Positions 1 to 11,344 of a stretch of 64,000 bases of DNA are shown one piece after another. Position 1 is the stretch's first letter. Every line of letters starts with the position of its first letter. The stretch lies in assembly GCA_026545225.1 (NCBI GenBank), contig CM048845.1, positions 100,250,033-100,314,032 on the forward strand. Direction: 5' to 3'. The position numbers and the translations under genes were made by a program. The notes beneath the pieces were generated by a model. It saw nothing but the letters and a program-made list of their open reading frames with translations, searched no databases and was not told the DNA's origin. The DNA is from Cornus controversa (Eukaryota > Streptophyta > Magnoliopsida > Cornales > Cornaceae).

Positions 1-340
1 TAAATCTTGAGTTAGCAATAGATTGATTTCTGGATTGTTACTCTAAATTTGAGAATTAATAAATGAATATTAGAAGCTTCATGGATTTAATGGTGGTGGA
101 ATCTGACACCTTAGTTATTTTCTCTATTTGATTTTAATAGTGTTATTTTATTTGCATGTTAGTTTAATTTATCTCAAATCAACCAACTTGTGTTTAAACT
201 AGATTAGTTTTAAATTAATTTGAATTTGTGTTAGTTTTTCTTCTCAAAGCATTCCCTTGGGTTCGATCTCGTTCTTGCCGAACTATACTTTAATAGATTC
301 GTACACTTGCGAGTTATTTAACAATTTTAAAACAATATCA
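1..340 (+). repeat. 5' LTR of Athila-like element (3' part only)
   Basis: The LTR is cut by the window edge. It ends at TATCA (336-340), six bases before the primer binding site. Bases 1-290 match 5678-5967. Bases 291-340 have no counterpart in the right LTR. Confidence 0.85.
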
Positions 341-346
341 AATTTT

Positions 347-364
347 TGGCGCCGTTGCCGGGGA
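347..364 (+). other. Primer binding site, tRNA-Asp type
   Basis: The 18-base stretch beginning TGGCGCCGTTGCC is complementary to the 3' end, with CCA, of plant tRNA-Asp(GTC) as I know it. This primer is characteristic of Athila elements. It sits just inside the left LTR, which fixes the plus orientation of the element. Confidence 0.85.
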
Positions 365-1556
365 ATTGCAAACAAGAAAACTAATCAAATTTCGATTGAT
401 TTAATTCTTCTACTAGTTATAATTTAGTTTTTTTTTCTTTCTTTTGTTTTATTATTATCAAAAAGAAAAAAAATATTTCCAATTTTAATTATTTGTTCTA
501 GGTTTTTTTTAAAAAAAAATAAAACTTTTTCTTTATTATTATAGTTTAGTTTTAGTTTTAGTTTTAGTTTTATTAATTTTATTTTTATTATTATTTTTCT
601 TAGTTTAGTTTTAGTTTTATTTTATTGTTTTTGTTTTACCTGATACTTCTTGAATTCTGTAGGTGGTATTATTGAAAATTGCCTTTTTCGCATGTTCTTA
701 GGCACTACTTTGGAATCCAAGTAAGTACATTTTTTTTTCTTTTCGTTTATTTATATTTTTCTTTTCTTAGATTAGGAAAATATAGATTTTTGTTTTAGGT
801 TGATAACTTTTTGCATGAGAACTTTAGGATAGAATAACTTAGAAATAGCCTTAGGGTCACACTTTCTTCAAGTTTATTTTATATTTTATTTTATTTTCTT
901 TCTATTTTAAAAAAAAAAAGAAGAAGAAAGACCACACACTCACTCACTTTTTATTTTTATTTTATCTTTATTTTTATGGTGTATTTTGTTTGTGCATTTT
1001 AATTTAGCATTCTTGCATTAAAATTTTAATAAAGGCACAAACCTCCAACAAGATAAGGATTGGATTTCATTACCAATTCCTTGCCCAACTAGGTTAAAAA
1101 TCTCCTTGCATTTGTCTATCCCAAGCCAAATTTAGTTTAAATTTAAAATCAAGTAGACATTAGCCATAAGAATTCATATAGCTTATAGGACTCTCTTGAA
1201 CAGAGTTAACTTTTGGTAACTACAGTGAGCACCTTCCAACTTCACAATGTCTAGGAAAGTTCTGAGAAGATTGGTTTTTAAGTGGGACCGTTTGTGACCC
1301 CTCCAATCTATCTTAGAAACTTTCCTGGCTGTATTGTTGGTGGGGCTTAACTGGTAATCCCCTAGTTCCTCTGAAAGGGAGTAGAAGCTGTCTAACTAGG
1401 TAAGAATTATTTTGGAACTAGTTCAGATAATTCTTTAGGAAAATAAAAAAAAAATTAAAATAGAAATCACTAACCTTGAATTAAATTTGAAAAAAAAAAT
1501 AAAATAAAATTTTTGCTTGTTTATTTGATTGGTGTTTTTGTGAGTCATTTTAGTGT
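365..1556 (+). other. Untranslated leader between primer binding site and gag
   Basis: About 1.2 kb of T-rich sequence with runs of TTTTAGTTTTAG (541-620) and no open frame of note. A long leader before gag is usual for Athila-type elements. I see no separate gene here. Confidence 0.6.
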
Positions 1557-3153
1557 ATGTTAGGTCGTCGATCACTGAATCCAGAGTTGCTCCCATTAGA
1601 TCTTGAGATTGAGAGAACCTTTCAAAAGGGTGTGAAAAATTCTATTGTTAGAGATCCTTCTTTGTCCAATATGGCAGATCCTGTTGAAACTAAATCCCTT
1701 AAGGACTATTACACTTCCGTGCATATTACAAACCCATCTTGCATTGTGTTACTTACTACCCAACATGGACATTTTGAGATACGGGCGGCGGTAATTAATT
1801 TACTGCCCACTTTTAGAGGTTTTAGCTCTGATGATCCTTACCTCCATGTCAATGAATTTTTAGAGATTTGCTCCACACTACAATTTTAAAATATTTCTGA
1901 GGAGTCAATTAAATTGCGGTTATTTCCATTCTCTTTAAAAGAGAAAGCAAAATTCTGGTTATACTCACTCGAACCCACGTCTGTCAATTCATAGAATGGG
2001 TTATGCACCAAATTTCTTACCAAGTTCTTTCCCATGCACAAAACTAACTCCCTTCGTCGAAATATCATGCAATTTACTCAAAAAGAGGGTGAAGAGTTTT
2101 ACATATGTTAGGAGAAATTTAATGATATTCTCCTTAAGTGTCCACATCATAGTTTTACCAAGTGGTAATTAGTTCAATTCTTTTATGAGGGGTTGTCACC
2201 CTATAATCGTCAACTAATTGAGTCACAAGGTGGGGTAGAATTCATGTCTAAGAATGAGGATGAAGCATGGAAATTTCTTGATGCGTTATCAGAGAACTCT
2301 CAACAATGGGAGTACTCAGGGAGGGTTGAAAGGAGTGGTCTATCAGTGCTCTCAAAACCCAAAAGGGAGGAATTTACGAGTTCCGAGAGGAGACCGATTT
2401 GAGTGCGAGGATAGCTAGTCTAACTAGGAAAGTAGAGGCTATAGAGATGAGTAAAGGAAGTAATTCTTCTGTTCATGTAGTTAATGAGATGTGTCAATTA
2501 TGTGGAAGTTCTTCTCATACGGCACAAACTTGTCCATCTCTTGCATCTTTTCATGAGTGTATAGCCGAACAAGCTAATGCACTTAATTAATATAAGAAAC
2601 CATTTGGCAGCCCCTATTCTGACACATACAATCCTAATTGGAGGAACTACCCTAATTTTTCTTGGAGGCAAGACCAACCTCGGAACAACCAAGGGGTGCA
2701 ACCTACGTAACCCCAAGGGCAACCACAATTTTCATATCCTTCCATGTCCCAAAATGCCCCTTTGTATGTTCCCCCACCTCAACAAAGACCAACTTTAGAG
2801 GATACTCTCCAACAGTTCATGCAATAGACCAGTCAGTCAATTTCTAAGTTAGAAACTCAAATAGGTCAATTAGCCACTGTTGTAGGAGAGAGGGAGAAGG
2901 AAAAGTTTCCTAGTCAACTTGTGCCTAACCCAAAGGACCAGTTTCATATTAGTGACCAATCCACTTCTGGTTCACATGAGCAGGTTCACTCTATCACAAC
3001 TTTAAGATCAGGTAGACAAGTTGATAATGGAGTCCAAATGCCTATACATAATGAGGGAATTGAAAAGGACCATATTAGCGGTTTAGTAAGGGATGACAAA
3101 ACTACATCTGAAGTTGAGTCAGAAATTGACGCCGGACAGAATAGTGATTATTT
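1557..3153 (+). pseudogene. Broken gag of Athila-like element
   Basis: Translation across several frames gives a recognisable plant Ty3/gypsy gag. The retrotransposon gag core (LRLFPFSLKEKAKFW near 1916-1960) is followed by CPHHSF near 2140 and a CCHC zinc knuckle, CX2CX4HX4C, at about 2490-2535 (CQLCGSSSHTAQTC). After that come the motif YNPNWRNYPNFSW (about 2627-2665, another frame) and ITTLRSGRQ (about 2995), which normally precedes the protease. The frame is interrupted by stops after LQF (1887), at about 1993, 2109 and 2166, and by frameshifts before the zinc knuckle. It therefore encodes no intact capsid protein. Protease and reverse transcriptase are absent. Confidence 0.85.
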
Positions 3154-3651
3154 TGTAGGCTAAGAGCAACAGAAAATAAACAGAAAGAAAGCATGAGAAT
3201 TGCCCAAAAACTCAGAGAAAAGTCTCTGGTATTCAATATTATTATTCAAAATCAAAAGTGCCTTCGAATCAACCCACAAGCCGGGTTATATAGCTGAAAT
3301 TCGTCAACATTACCAAAAATAGTAAAAACCTAATATTCTTGCCAAAATAAAATACGAAATAAAAGAAGGAAGTTGCCAGAATTCTGGCCCAAATCAAGCC
3401 CAGAATCTCTTCCTAATCAACAAAATAAATATTACCAAAAAAGGAAAGAAATAACTAAAATTAGGGATTCGGAGGGGAAAACAGTGGATTTTGGCCTCGA
3501 AAAAATACTCACCCAACTTTAGTTAGGTGCCCACGACGTGCGCGCCGAACCAAGCTTTCCGAATTGTGGTCATAAAGGCGATTCTGACACCTGTAGCCAA
3601 AGTTATGGCCAAAATACTGAAGCGCATCCAAAAATACCCTAATTAGTGACA
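3154..3651 (-). repeat. LTR of a reversed Ty3/gypsy fragment
   Basis: On the minus strand the segment starts TGTCACTAATTAG at 3651, just after the stop of the integrase-side frame, and ends TAGCCTACA at 3154. A TATA-like CTATATAACCCGG lies near 3285. Position directly downstream of pol and TG...CA ends fit a 3' LTR of about 500 bp. No second copy is visible in the window, so the outer boundary is tentative. Confidence 0.55.
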
Positions 3652-4982
3652 AGGTCACGATTTCCTATCATCTTTACGCTGATCTGCCAACTCAAGATAT
3701 TTCAGTGCCATCAACGTGTCGTCTGACAGCTCAGCATCATCTGACTCGGATGCTCCTGCATCAGTCACCTCGGGTTGGAAAGAACTCGTCCTCGAGTTTA
3801 CAGCAGCTTCATCAGAATCCATAAAACAAGGACTCAGATGTTTCACATTAAAGTCCTCAAATGACTGGGGAGGCGTAGTCTGTATGCGTTATCATTGATC
3901 TTCTGCAGGATCTCACAGGGACCAATCTTCCGCTCCTTTAGTTTGTTATACTCTCCAACAGGGAAACGATCACGAGTTAATACCGCCCAAACAAAATCAC
4001 CAACGTCAAAAAGTACTTGACGACGGTGGCTGTCAGCCTGAACCTTGTACTTGGCATTGCTCTCGTGAATGGCCAGCTTGACCTGCTCATGGATACCTCG
4101 AAGATGTTCTGCCATCTCATCTGCCTTGCGATTGAAACGACCGACGCGCGGAATAGGGGCTAAGTCAAGCACCCCAGATGGGTTCTGACCATAGACAATC
4201 TCAAATGGGCTCAATCCTGTTGATCTGTTCTTTGACCTGTTATAAGCAAATTCTGCTTGAGGTAATGTCAAATCCCACTACTTTGGTTTAGTTCCTGCCA
4301 AACTCCTCAAAAGGTTCCTCAAACTCCGGTTCACCACCTCTGTCTGACCATCTGTCTGAGGATGGTAAGCACTGCTAAAATTCAACTTCGTTCCCAGTTT
4401 CTCCGATAGACTCTTGCAGAATTGACTCATGAACTTGGTATCACGATCTGAGGTAATGGATTGGGGAACACCATGTGAACGCACAATCTCCTTGAAGTAA
4501 AGATGGGCGACTCGGGTAGCATCCATTGTTTTCCTGCAAGCAACAAAATGGGCCATCTTGGAAAACCGGTCGACCACAACCAAAATAGAATCCACGGCCA
4601 GTTGGGTACAAGGTAAGCCCAACACAAAGTCCATACTGACATCAAGCTAAGGGGCTTCAGGGACCGGTAAAGGTGTGTACAGGCCCGTATTAGTGAGAAC
4701 TCCCTTGGACCGCTGACACACATAACAACGCTCCACATAATGAGCCACATCACTGGTCAACTTAGGCCAATAATAGTTGGAAGAGATCAGACCCAACGTC
4801 TTGTCTCGCCCAAAATGACCCTCGTTATGAAGTTCACTAATAATCTGTTGCCTTAGTGAACAGTCTGGGATGCACAACTTTAATCCACGAAACAGGTAAC
4901 CATTGTGCAAAATAAAATCATGGCGTTGACCATCAGTTACCTCCTGAATTATCCTCCCATTTTGAAAAGTGGTCTGAAAAGC
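3652..4982 (-). pseudogene. Integrase region of a Ty3/gypsy pol, reversed inside the Athila-like element
   Basis: Minus-strand translation gives the H2C2 zinc region of integrase (HNEGHFGRDK and CYVCQ, 4647-4910). The catalytic core follows (4278-4634) with [20 protein letters not shown] and GQTEVVNR supplying the D, D and E residues. The C-terminal domain (3843-4271) contains GPCEILQKINDNAYRLRLP. The first three blocks share one frame broken by TAG stops at about 4644 and 4275, which look like Trp and Gln codons. A shift occurs near 3845. Gag, protease and reverse transcriptase are absent, so only the 3' third of the donor is here. Class is Ty3/gypsy, probably chromovirus. The exact lineage is uncertain. 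Confidence 0.85.
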
Positions 4983-5105
4983 TTATTTTCGAGTGTCAAT
5001 TCGACTTAATTCTCATTTAATTTGAACAAAATTCGATTCTGGACACTTTTGTATTTCACGTAAATTTTGTGAATCGGACTTCTATTGGGTCAAACTTGTG
5101 CCGAA

Positions 5106-5967
5106 TGTTAGCAGAAAAATATACATATTTAGGGCTGCGGGAAAATCCCAATTATCTCCTAATTGGATTAGGACTTTATCTCCTAATTGGATTAGGACTT
5201 TATGTATTCTCTTAGAGTATAAAGAGGTGAATTGGAGGCTGTTTTGGAAAAAAAAACAAGTGGAAGCCAAGGCAGAGAAGACAGAGACAATTCGAATTTT
5301 ATTTACTTATTATGTCTTTTATTTATTTGTTATCTTCTTCTTCTATCATGTGTAACTAAATTCTTCAACTAGAAACCTCCATTAATGAAGTGAAGTTCTT
5401 TTGTTAATTAATTGATTCCAACGTTATGATTTAAATTCTTATGATTTTCGCTTCTTGTGATTAATTATTTTATAGTTCTTTCACCATCTATATCATGTAT
5501 ATGTGGTAGTTAGAGAGTATTATAATTAATCTAAGCTTGGGTTTGTATTTCTTAAAAGTGATAATCTTTGATCTTATGTTTTTTATTAAATTGGATACAT
5601 AGGATGCTTAGAATTTTACACTAGTGAAGCGAAGGAAACTCTACCTTTTTGATATATTTTTCATAGTGCCTTATTGATAAATCTTGAGTTAGCAATAGAT
5701 TGATTTCTGGATTGTTACTCTAAATTTGAGAATTAATAAATGAATATTAGAAGCTTCATGGATTTAATGGTGGTGGAATCTGACACCTTAGTTATTTTCT
5801 CTATTTGATTTTAATAGTGTTATTTTATTTGCATGTTAGTTTAATTTATCTCAAATCAACCAACTTGTGTTTAAACTAGATTAGTTTTAAATTAATTTGA
5901 ATTTGTGTTAGTTTTTCTTCTCAAAGCATTCCCTTGGGTTCGATCTCGTTCTTGCCGAACTATACTT
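5106..5967 (+). repeat. 3' LTR of Athila-like element, 3' end truncated
   Basis: Starts near TGTTAGCAG (5106, tentative because no clear polypurine tract precedes it). It carries a TATA box (TATAAA, 5218-5223) and an internal 24-bp tandem duplication (5154-5177 and 5178-5201). From 5678 it repeats bases 1-290, then diverges at 5968 where the left LTR still has 50 more bases. Confidence 0.75.
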
Positions 5968-6841
5968 ATATTACAATGCAAACAATCAACCGAGAAAGTC
6001 CAACAATCAATATTCACAAAATTTGCTAGTCACATATGTCAATTTTTTGGCCAAATTCTATTGTTTAAGTCTTTTTTTCACTTCTAAATCAACTTTTATT
6101 TAGTCAATAATACTCAGCAATTCACAAACAAATAAGTATACTATCGTAATCTATACAGAAAGGAAAAAAAAATATAAAAGTAGACAGGAATTATCTAAAA
6201 TTCTTAAAAAATAAAAAGTGATGTTATGCTCACAACTAAGACATGAGACATAGGTATGATATGATACGGATCCAACGTATGTCAAAAAATCAAATAAATA
6301 AAAATATATTATAATACATAAAAATTATTATTTTTTTCAAATTTTGAGTAATACCATACACATTCTAGGAAATGTCTTTACTTTTTCTCTTTCACTGAAT
6401 GAACTTCATTTTGACATGAGACGTTAGAACAAAGCTTCAGCCAAAAAAATGAACAGAAGATATGAATGCATTGACGTTGTTGTTGTGTTTTTAGGCATAT
6501 ATATATATATATTATTTTTTTTTTAAAACATTTTTACGGACTTAAAATTTTAATTTCAAGATATACCGCATGATTATTTTTAAAATTTTTTTTACAAATT
6601 GACTTTGTTGTGTTCATCTAAAAAAATAATCATCCTAAAATGTGAATAATTCTAGCAATGTCCGACATGTGTCTAACCTATCCCTAACTTGTCCGTGTCC
6701 TTCCTGCCCCCACCCGAGGCCATTTACTAGATTTTTCACTACTACAATTCCTAGCATGTATCTGTCGAACATGAATTCCCGCCTCACATGAGGGCATTTA
6801 CTAGCTTCAGAATGTTTTACATTTGTAAGATATTATATATA
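5968..6841. other. Intergenic AT-rich sequence, no gene seen
   Basis: No coding signal. The stretch 6640-6800 has degenerate copies of the TCCGACATGTGTC type seen in the hAT-like elements elsewhere in this window, so it may be an eroded relative. Confidence 0.4.
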
Positions 6842-7816
6842 TCTATATTTATACAATTATTAAAGTACAAAGAGTTTCCAATTTTTTTATAATGTATTTT
6901 TATTTTTTATAATATTATTTATTACAATAAATATATAGTTTCATACTTCTTAAACAACAGGATTCTTTTTCTAATTCTATTTCTTCTCTTAAACATCATA
7001 CCTAACACCAATTCTTTCGTCCCAAAATTTAAAGAGAAAAATCAATACTATATCCCTCACTCTCCTCCTTTCGTACTAATATACTCCTAATTCCTTACCT
7101 TCTTAACCAATTTTAAGAATTCTATATGAACTTAAATAACTAATTTACAAATTTAATAACAACAAAAGATTTATTTCAAAGAATTCTATATGAATTAAAT
7201 ATCTAATTAAATAACTAATTTACAAACTTAATAACACTATAAACTCTACTTTCATTCTCTCTCTTTTACACTTCAAATACTCACAATTATTAATTTGTAT
7301 AATAATTTTAATTAAAATTATAAATCAGAGTTTCCAATAATTTTTATTTTTATAATGTATTTTTAATTTTTATAATATTATTTATTGCAATAAATATATA
7401 AAAACATAACTCTTACACAACAAGTATTCTTTTCTAATTCAATTTTTCTCTTAAACTTCACACCTAACACAAATTCTTTTATCCCAAAATTTAGAAAAGA
7501 AAATTAATTTACATCTCCCCCACTCTCCTCTTGTACTAATAGACTCTTAATTCCTCACTCTATTAACCAATCTTAAGAATTGTAATGAATTAAATAACTA
7601 ATACACAAATTTAATAACAACAAAAGCATTATTTCTAAGAATTCTATATGAATTAAATATCTAATTAAATAACTAATTCACACACTTAATAACAACACAA
7701 ACGCTACTTTCATTCTCACTCTTTCACACTTCATAGCTAACAATTAATAATTTATATAATAATTTCAATTAAAATTATAAATCACTTCTCATCATGTGCA
7801 CTTGCGTTTTAACTAG
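6842..7816 (+). mobile_element. Non-autonomous Helitron-like element
   Basis: The start (A, then TCTATATTTATACAATTATT) resembles the TCTATACTATTAAAAG type 5' end of plant Helitrons. The right end GTTTTAACTAG followed by T fits the CTRR-T rule, with a short GTGCAC palindrome about 20 bases inside. There are no terminal inverted repeats and no coding capacity. The interior is two diverged direct copies of about 460 bp (about 6868-7326 and 7327-7786). The 3' hairpin is weak, so the call is less secure than the element at 22176-24879. Confidence 0.5.
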
Positions 7817-7830
7817 TATTTATAAATATA

Positions 7831-8499
7831 AGAGTTAAGTACATTGCAAAAATTCCCTTGAACTACAAATTGGCCCCTTGAACTATTACTAGATTACAAG
7901 AAATTCCCTGAACTACAAATTGGCTCCTTACACTATCACCAAATTGCAAGAAACCTCCCTGAACTATAAGAAACACACACTTAAGGACAAATTGTCAACT
8001 AGCATTTAACGAAAAAATCAAATTACTTTTTTGTTCTTAGTTAATATGTATGATTATTGGTGAAGTAGACTAAGGCTTTGGTAGCACTTTTGATTTTAGA
8101 TTTCAGCTTTCATTTTCATTTTTTTGGAAGTTACAGTAGAAATCGCGTTTGATAATGAAGTTTTCATTTCTGAAACAATGAAAGTGATGTCAAAATTTTG
8201 ACAATTCTTAAGCATAATTTGAAAGCTTTCAGTTTCAGATTTCATTTTTCAGTTCAAGTTTTCATTTATGATTTTTTTATAAAATAAAATAAATAAAAAA
8301 ATTTCTTGGTCAAAAATATAATATAATATAATACAATAAATTAAAATTTTATAAAAAAAAAGAATAAAAAAAATTAGAAAATACAATAAATACAAAATTG
8401 GTGACTCAAAAAATATACATATAACAAAATAAAATACAATAAATAAAAAATATAAATAAAATTCAATAAGTCAATAAGAATAAAAATCTTTTATAAAAT

Positions 8500-8554
<55 letters not shown>

Positions 8555-9041
8555 AAGAAAATACAATAAAATAATAGCTATATATAAATACAATTATGTA
8601 TAATATAAAAATATAATATAATAAATACAAAATTATAAGTCAATAAGAATAATTTTTTTTATAAAATACAATAAAAAAATATAAATATATGTAATATATA
8701 CATAAAGAGATAGGTAAGAAGAAAATACAATATTGTAGAGGTTGAGATATAGGGCATATTTATATATATAATGGGTTTAACAATCATAAGGGTATTTTTG
8801 ACATTCTAAATTTGGAGTGGGTTATGTGTGTCAACTAAGGTTAGATTTTTGACAGTAATTTAACGATTTGGGATTTATTGTAGAAAGAGAAGATAGTTCA
8901 AGGGGTTAAATGTCCAAATGATAGTTCACAGAATTTTTTAAGAGAGCAGATAGTTCAGGGGGTTAAGTGTCCAAATAATAGTTCAGGGGAGTTTTTTGAG
9001 AGAGAGAAAATAGTTGAAGGGGATTTAATGCACTTAACCCT
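7831..9041. mobile_element. TIR element with microsatellite interior
   Basis: Left end AGAGTTAAGTACATT and right end AATGCACTTAACCCT are inverted copies with two mismatches, and the CCCTTGAACTA / TAGTTGAAGGGG motifs just inside repeat on both arms several times. The interior carries no reading frame and is largely AT-rich. Flanks are so AT-rich that the target duplication (taaatata / aaaatata) is only suggestive. Probably a Mutator-like or hAT-like non-autonomous element. It begins 14 bases after the end of the Helitron-like element. Confidence 0.6.
8506..8552. repeat. (AT)n microsatellite
   Basis: Uninterrupted AT dinucleotide run of about 47 bases within the TIR element at 7831-9041. Confidence 0.95.
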
Positions 9042-9797
9042 AAAATATAATAAGTGCATGTATAAGACATTTCAAAATTTTACATATACTAAAGCCCTTT
9101 ATGTTTTGAAATAACAAATAGCCAATCTCACAAACACAAGAAAATATATTTGAGTTACAAGTAATCATTATTTTTTTCATGTTAACAAATGCATAATATT
9201 AGTAAAATTTTAAAATACAAAAAAGTAATACTATATTTTTATTTTTAAAATAATACTAACTAAGCATAAGTTATGAACGTTCATGAAGGAAAATAAATCA
9301 ACTTTGAATCCACATAATATAAGCAAAGAGATCTCTTAAAAAACTATTAATCAATGGTTGAATGTATGAATAAATCTATTCTAGTCGTACATGTATTTAT
9401 ATTAGTAGGAATTCTAAAAAACAATCCAATTTGTTACCGTTCTCTAAAAATTATGAAATATGGAGATAAAACCTAATCACTAAATACCAAAAATCAGTCG
9501 AATTCAATTATTTAAAAAGAAAAATCAAAATATTCAACCATCTTTCTCTAAAATGTAATTTCGAAGCCTTAAACGAAGGAATTCAATCATGAGCCACTAG
9601 CTAAAGTTAGTGAATTTTGATTATTGGATCATTTTTGATCAGAAATACATCTTATTGAGTTGAAACGATCTTAACAAATCCACAATAGCTTGGACTATTG
9701 CCATTTTTCTCGGAAAAAGATGACTATTCTATTTTCTTTTCAAAATTTTTATCTTAGTTAAATTGTTTTCACTAAAGAAATTTTAATTATTTTATTA
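9042..9797. other. UGT-unit distal flank without gene
   Basis: From about 9590 (CTAGCTAAAGTTAGTGAATT) to 9790 the sequence matches flanks found upstream of the UGT genes at 14090-14190, 25650-25740 and 49905-50060. This suggests that another UGT unit once lay to the left and that only its 5' distal flank remains. No frame of note. Confidence 0.6.
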
Positions 9798-10559
9798 GGA
9801 TAATATTTACCTACTAACCAATGCGTAGGTAAACCTTACTGATGTGGTCCAATAAAAAAAGAACAGATCAATCTTAATTACTGAATCAAAAAAGTTATAA
9901 ATTGTTCTGCATCGACCCAGGTTCCATTAGATAGTTGCTTTTGAATTCTCTATTTTGCACGCTTCATCTGCTTTCCTTCTCTTTCACCCTTCCCACATTC
10001 ACGCCCTCTCTCCATTGTTCTTCTTCCTCTCACCTCTATGGGAAAGTTTAATCACTCAATAGAATATAACTGCTCGATCAAGTTTTGATTATTGACCAAA
10101 TTTTAAACAAAAAGATATAAACTGAAGTAAATAAACTTAGGTCACTAATGGAGATCCAATGAATTTGCAGCATTATATTGTGTGTCTCACTGATAGTAAT
10201 GCAACCTATATAACTCAACTTTCTGGCTGGTCACCTTATTGACAACCTTTTTTCTTCTTATTTTATTTTTTATTTTCGGTAATTCAAACTTTTAGATGAT
10301 TTGTGGAGAAACTGAAATCTGATTCAAGGAAGGAAACTAATTAAGTTTTTTTTTAAGAATGGAATGAAGAGATAAGTAAAGCCAATGGAGCGTGAATGAG
10401 GAGAATTCATATGTCAATTACCCAGTGGATCAGGTTTGATTCAGAACAATTTATAACTTTTTTTGATTCGGTAATTAAGGTTGATGTATTATTTTTTATT
10501 GGACTACATTAACGGTCAGTAGAGTTTACTTATTCACTAATGAATAGGTAAGTATTATC
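9798..10559. mobile_element. Long-TIR MITE, Mutator-like
   Basis: The ends GGATAATATTTACC and GGTAAGTATTATC are inverted, and complementarity continues inward for more than 100 bases (for example TGTTCTGAATC-type ends of both arms near 9910 and 10440). Flanks ATTTTATTA (9789-9797) and ATTTTATAA (10560-10568) form a 9-bp target duplication with one mismatch, as expected for Mutator-like elements. It interrupts the UGT-unit flank, which continues at 10569. The TIR is related to the arms repeated at 19605 and 20150. Confidence 0.65.
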
Positions 10560-10568
10560 ATTTTATAA

Positions 10569-11344
10569 TATTCCTTTTTGCTGAAAGTGTGAAGTAGACA
10601 GCTTGAGATGTTAGTTTTTCTCCTCTGTATTTTGTGGTTGTAATATTGAAACCGGCATGTATTTATGGTGCATATTTTAATAATTCTTATTTCAATATTT
10701 ATAAGAGTTGCTATTTAAATTCGAGGATATGAAAAATCTTCGCTTGTCAAATATTGTGATTAATGCAAGTGTGTGCATAGTATTTACTGTGCAGTAAAAC
10801 AAAATTAAACTTAGCAACGTGTCATTATTAGAATAAAAAAATTTCTCATGTTTGATGTACCCTATCAGCTCAAAATAATAATAATAAAAAATAAATAAAT
10901 TGGAAAAAATAAAAGAAAAAAAGAAACTAATGCATATTTCTGTTTGATATGACGTGAGGTTTCTGTGTTGATTTAAAATTTTACAAAGGTTGTCTTCTTA
11001 TGCTGGTCACACGGTGGGAGGTCAAAACTAAAGCTAGAATTAACTTTTACTATTATTTTGTACAAAATGATTGTTGTTCGAGTAAGCATGCCTCAACCCA
11101 AACTTTTACCAATGCATCAAGGAATATTCAGTTATAGAATAATTTGAAATTTGATGTTAAAATGAAAAATGAAAAAGAAAAGAAAAGATGGAAATGGAAA
11201 ACTGGAGTATGAATTTCAAATTTCTTCTCTAGTTTTTTAAGTAGGCTTTGTAGCAGTATGTCCACATGACATTACTAGTAGAAATTTTCACAACTTTCAT
11301 TTAGCAAATTGTCCAAGGAAGCTATAAGAATAAAAAAAGGAAAA
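10569..11344. other. Spacer and 3' flank of UGT-1
   Basis: 10580-10720 matches 14830-14950 and 50085-50180 (UGT 5' distal flank). 10850-11230 matches 62060-62350 (UGT 3' flank). The junction between two array units therefore lies here. No gene seen. Confidence 0.6.

Larger units (their letters stand above)
1..5967 (+). mobile_element. Athila-like Ty3/gypsy LTR retrotransposon, left end outside window
   Basis: The first 290 bases recur without a difference I can see at 5678-5967, so these are parts of two direct LTRs. After the left LTR comes a primer binding site matching the tRNA-Asp 3' end, then a broken gag typical of Athila elements. The pol region is missing: 3154-4982 is instead filled by a reversed fragment of a different Ty3/gypsy element. 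The right LTR lacks its last 50 bases compared with the left. Identity of the LTR overlap implies a recent insertion, followed by nesting or recombination and deletion. The element cannot be autonomous. Confidence 0.85.

Noticed and set aside
240-275. GGGTTCGATC as a possible tRNA gene B-box
   Set aside because: It lies inside the LTR and is repeated at 5937; there is no cloverleaf or A-box around it.
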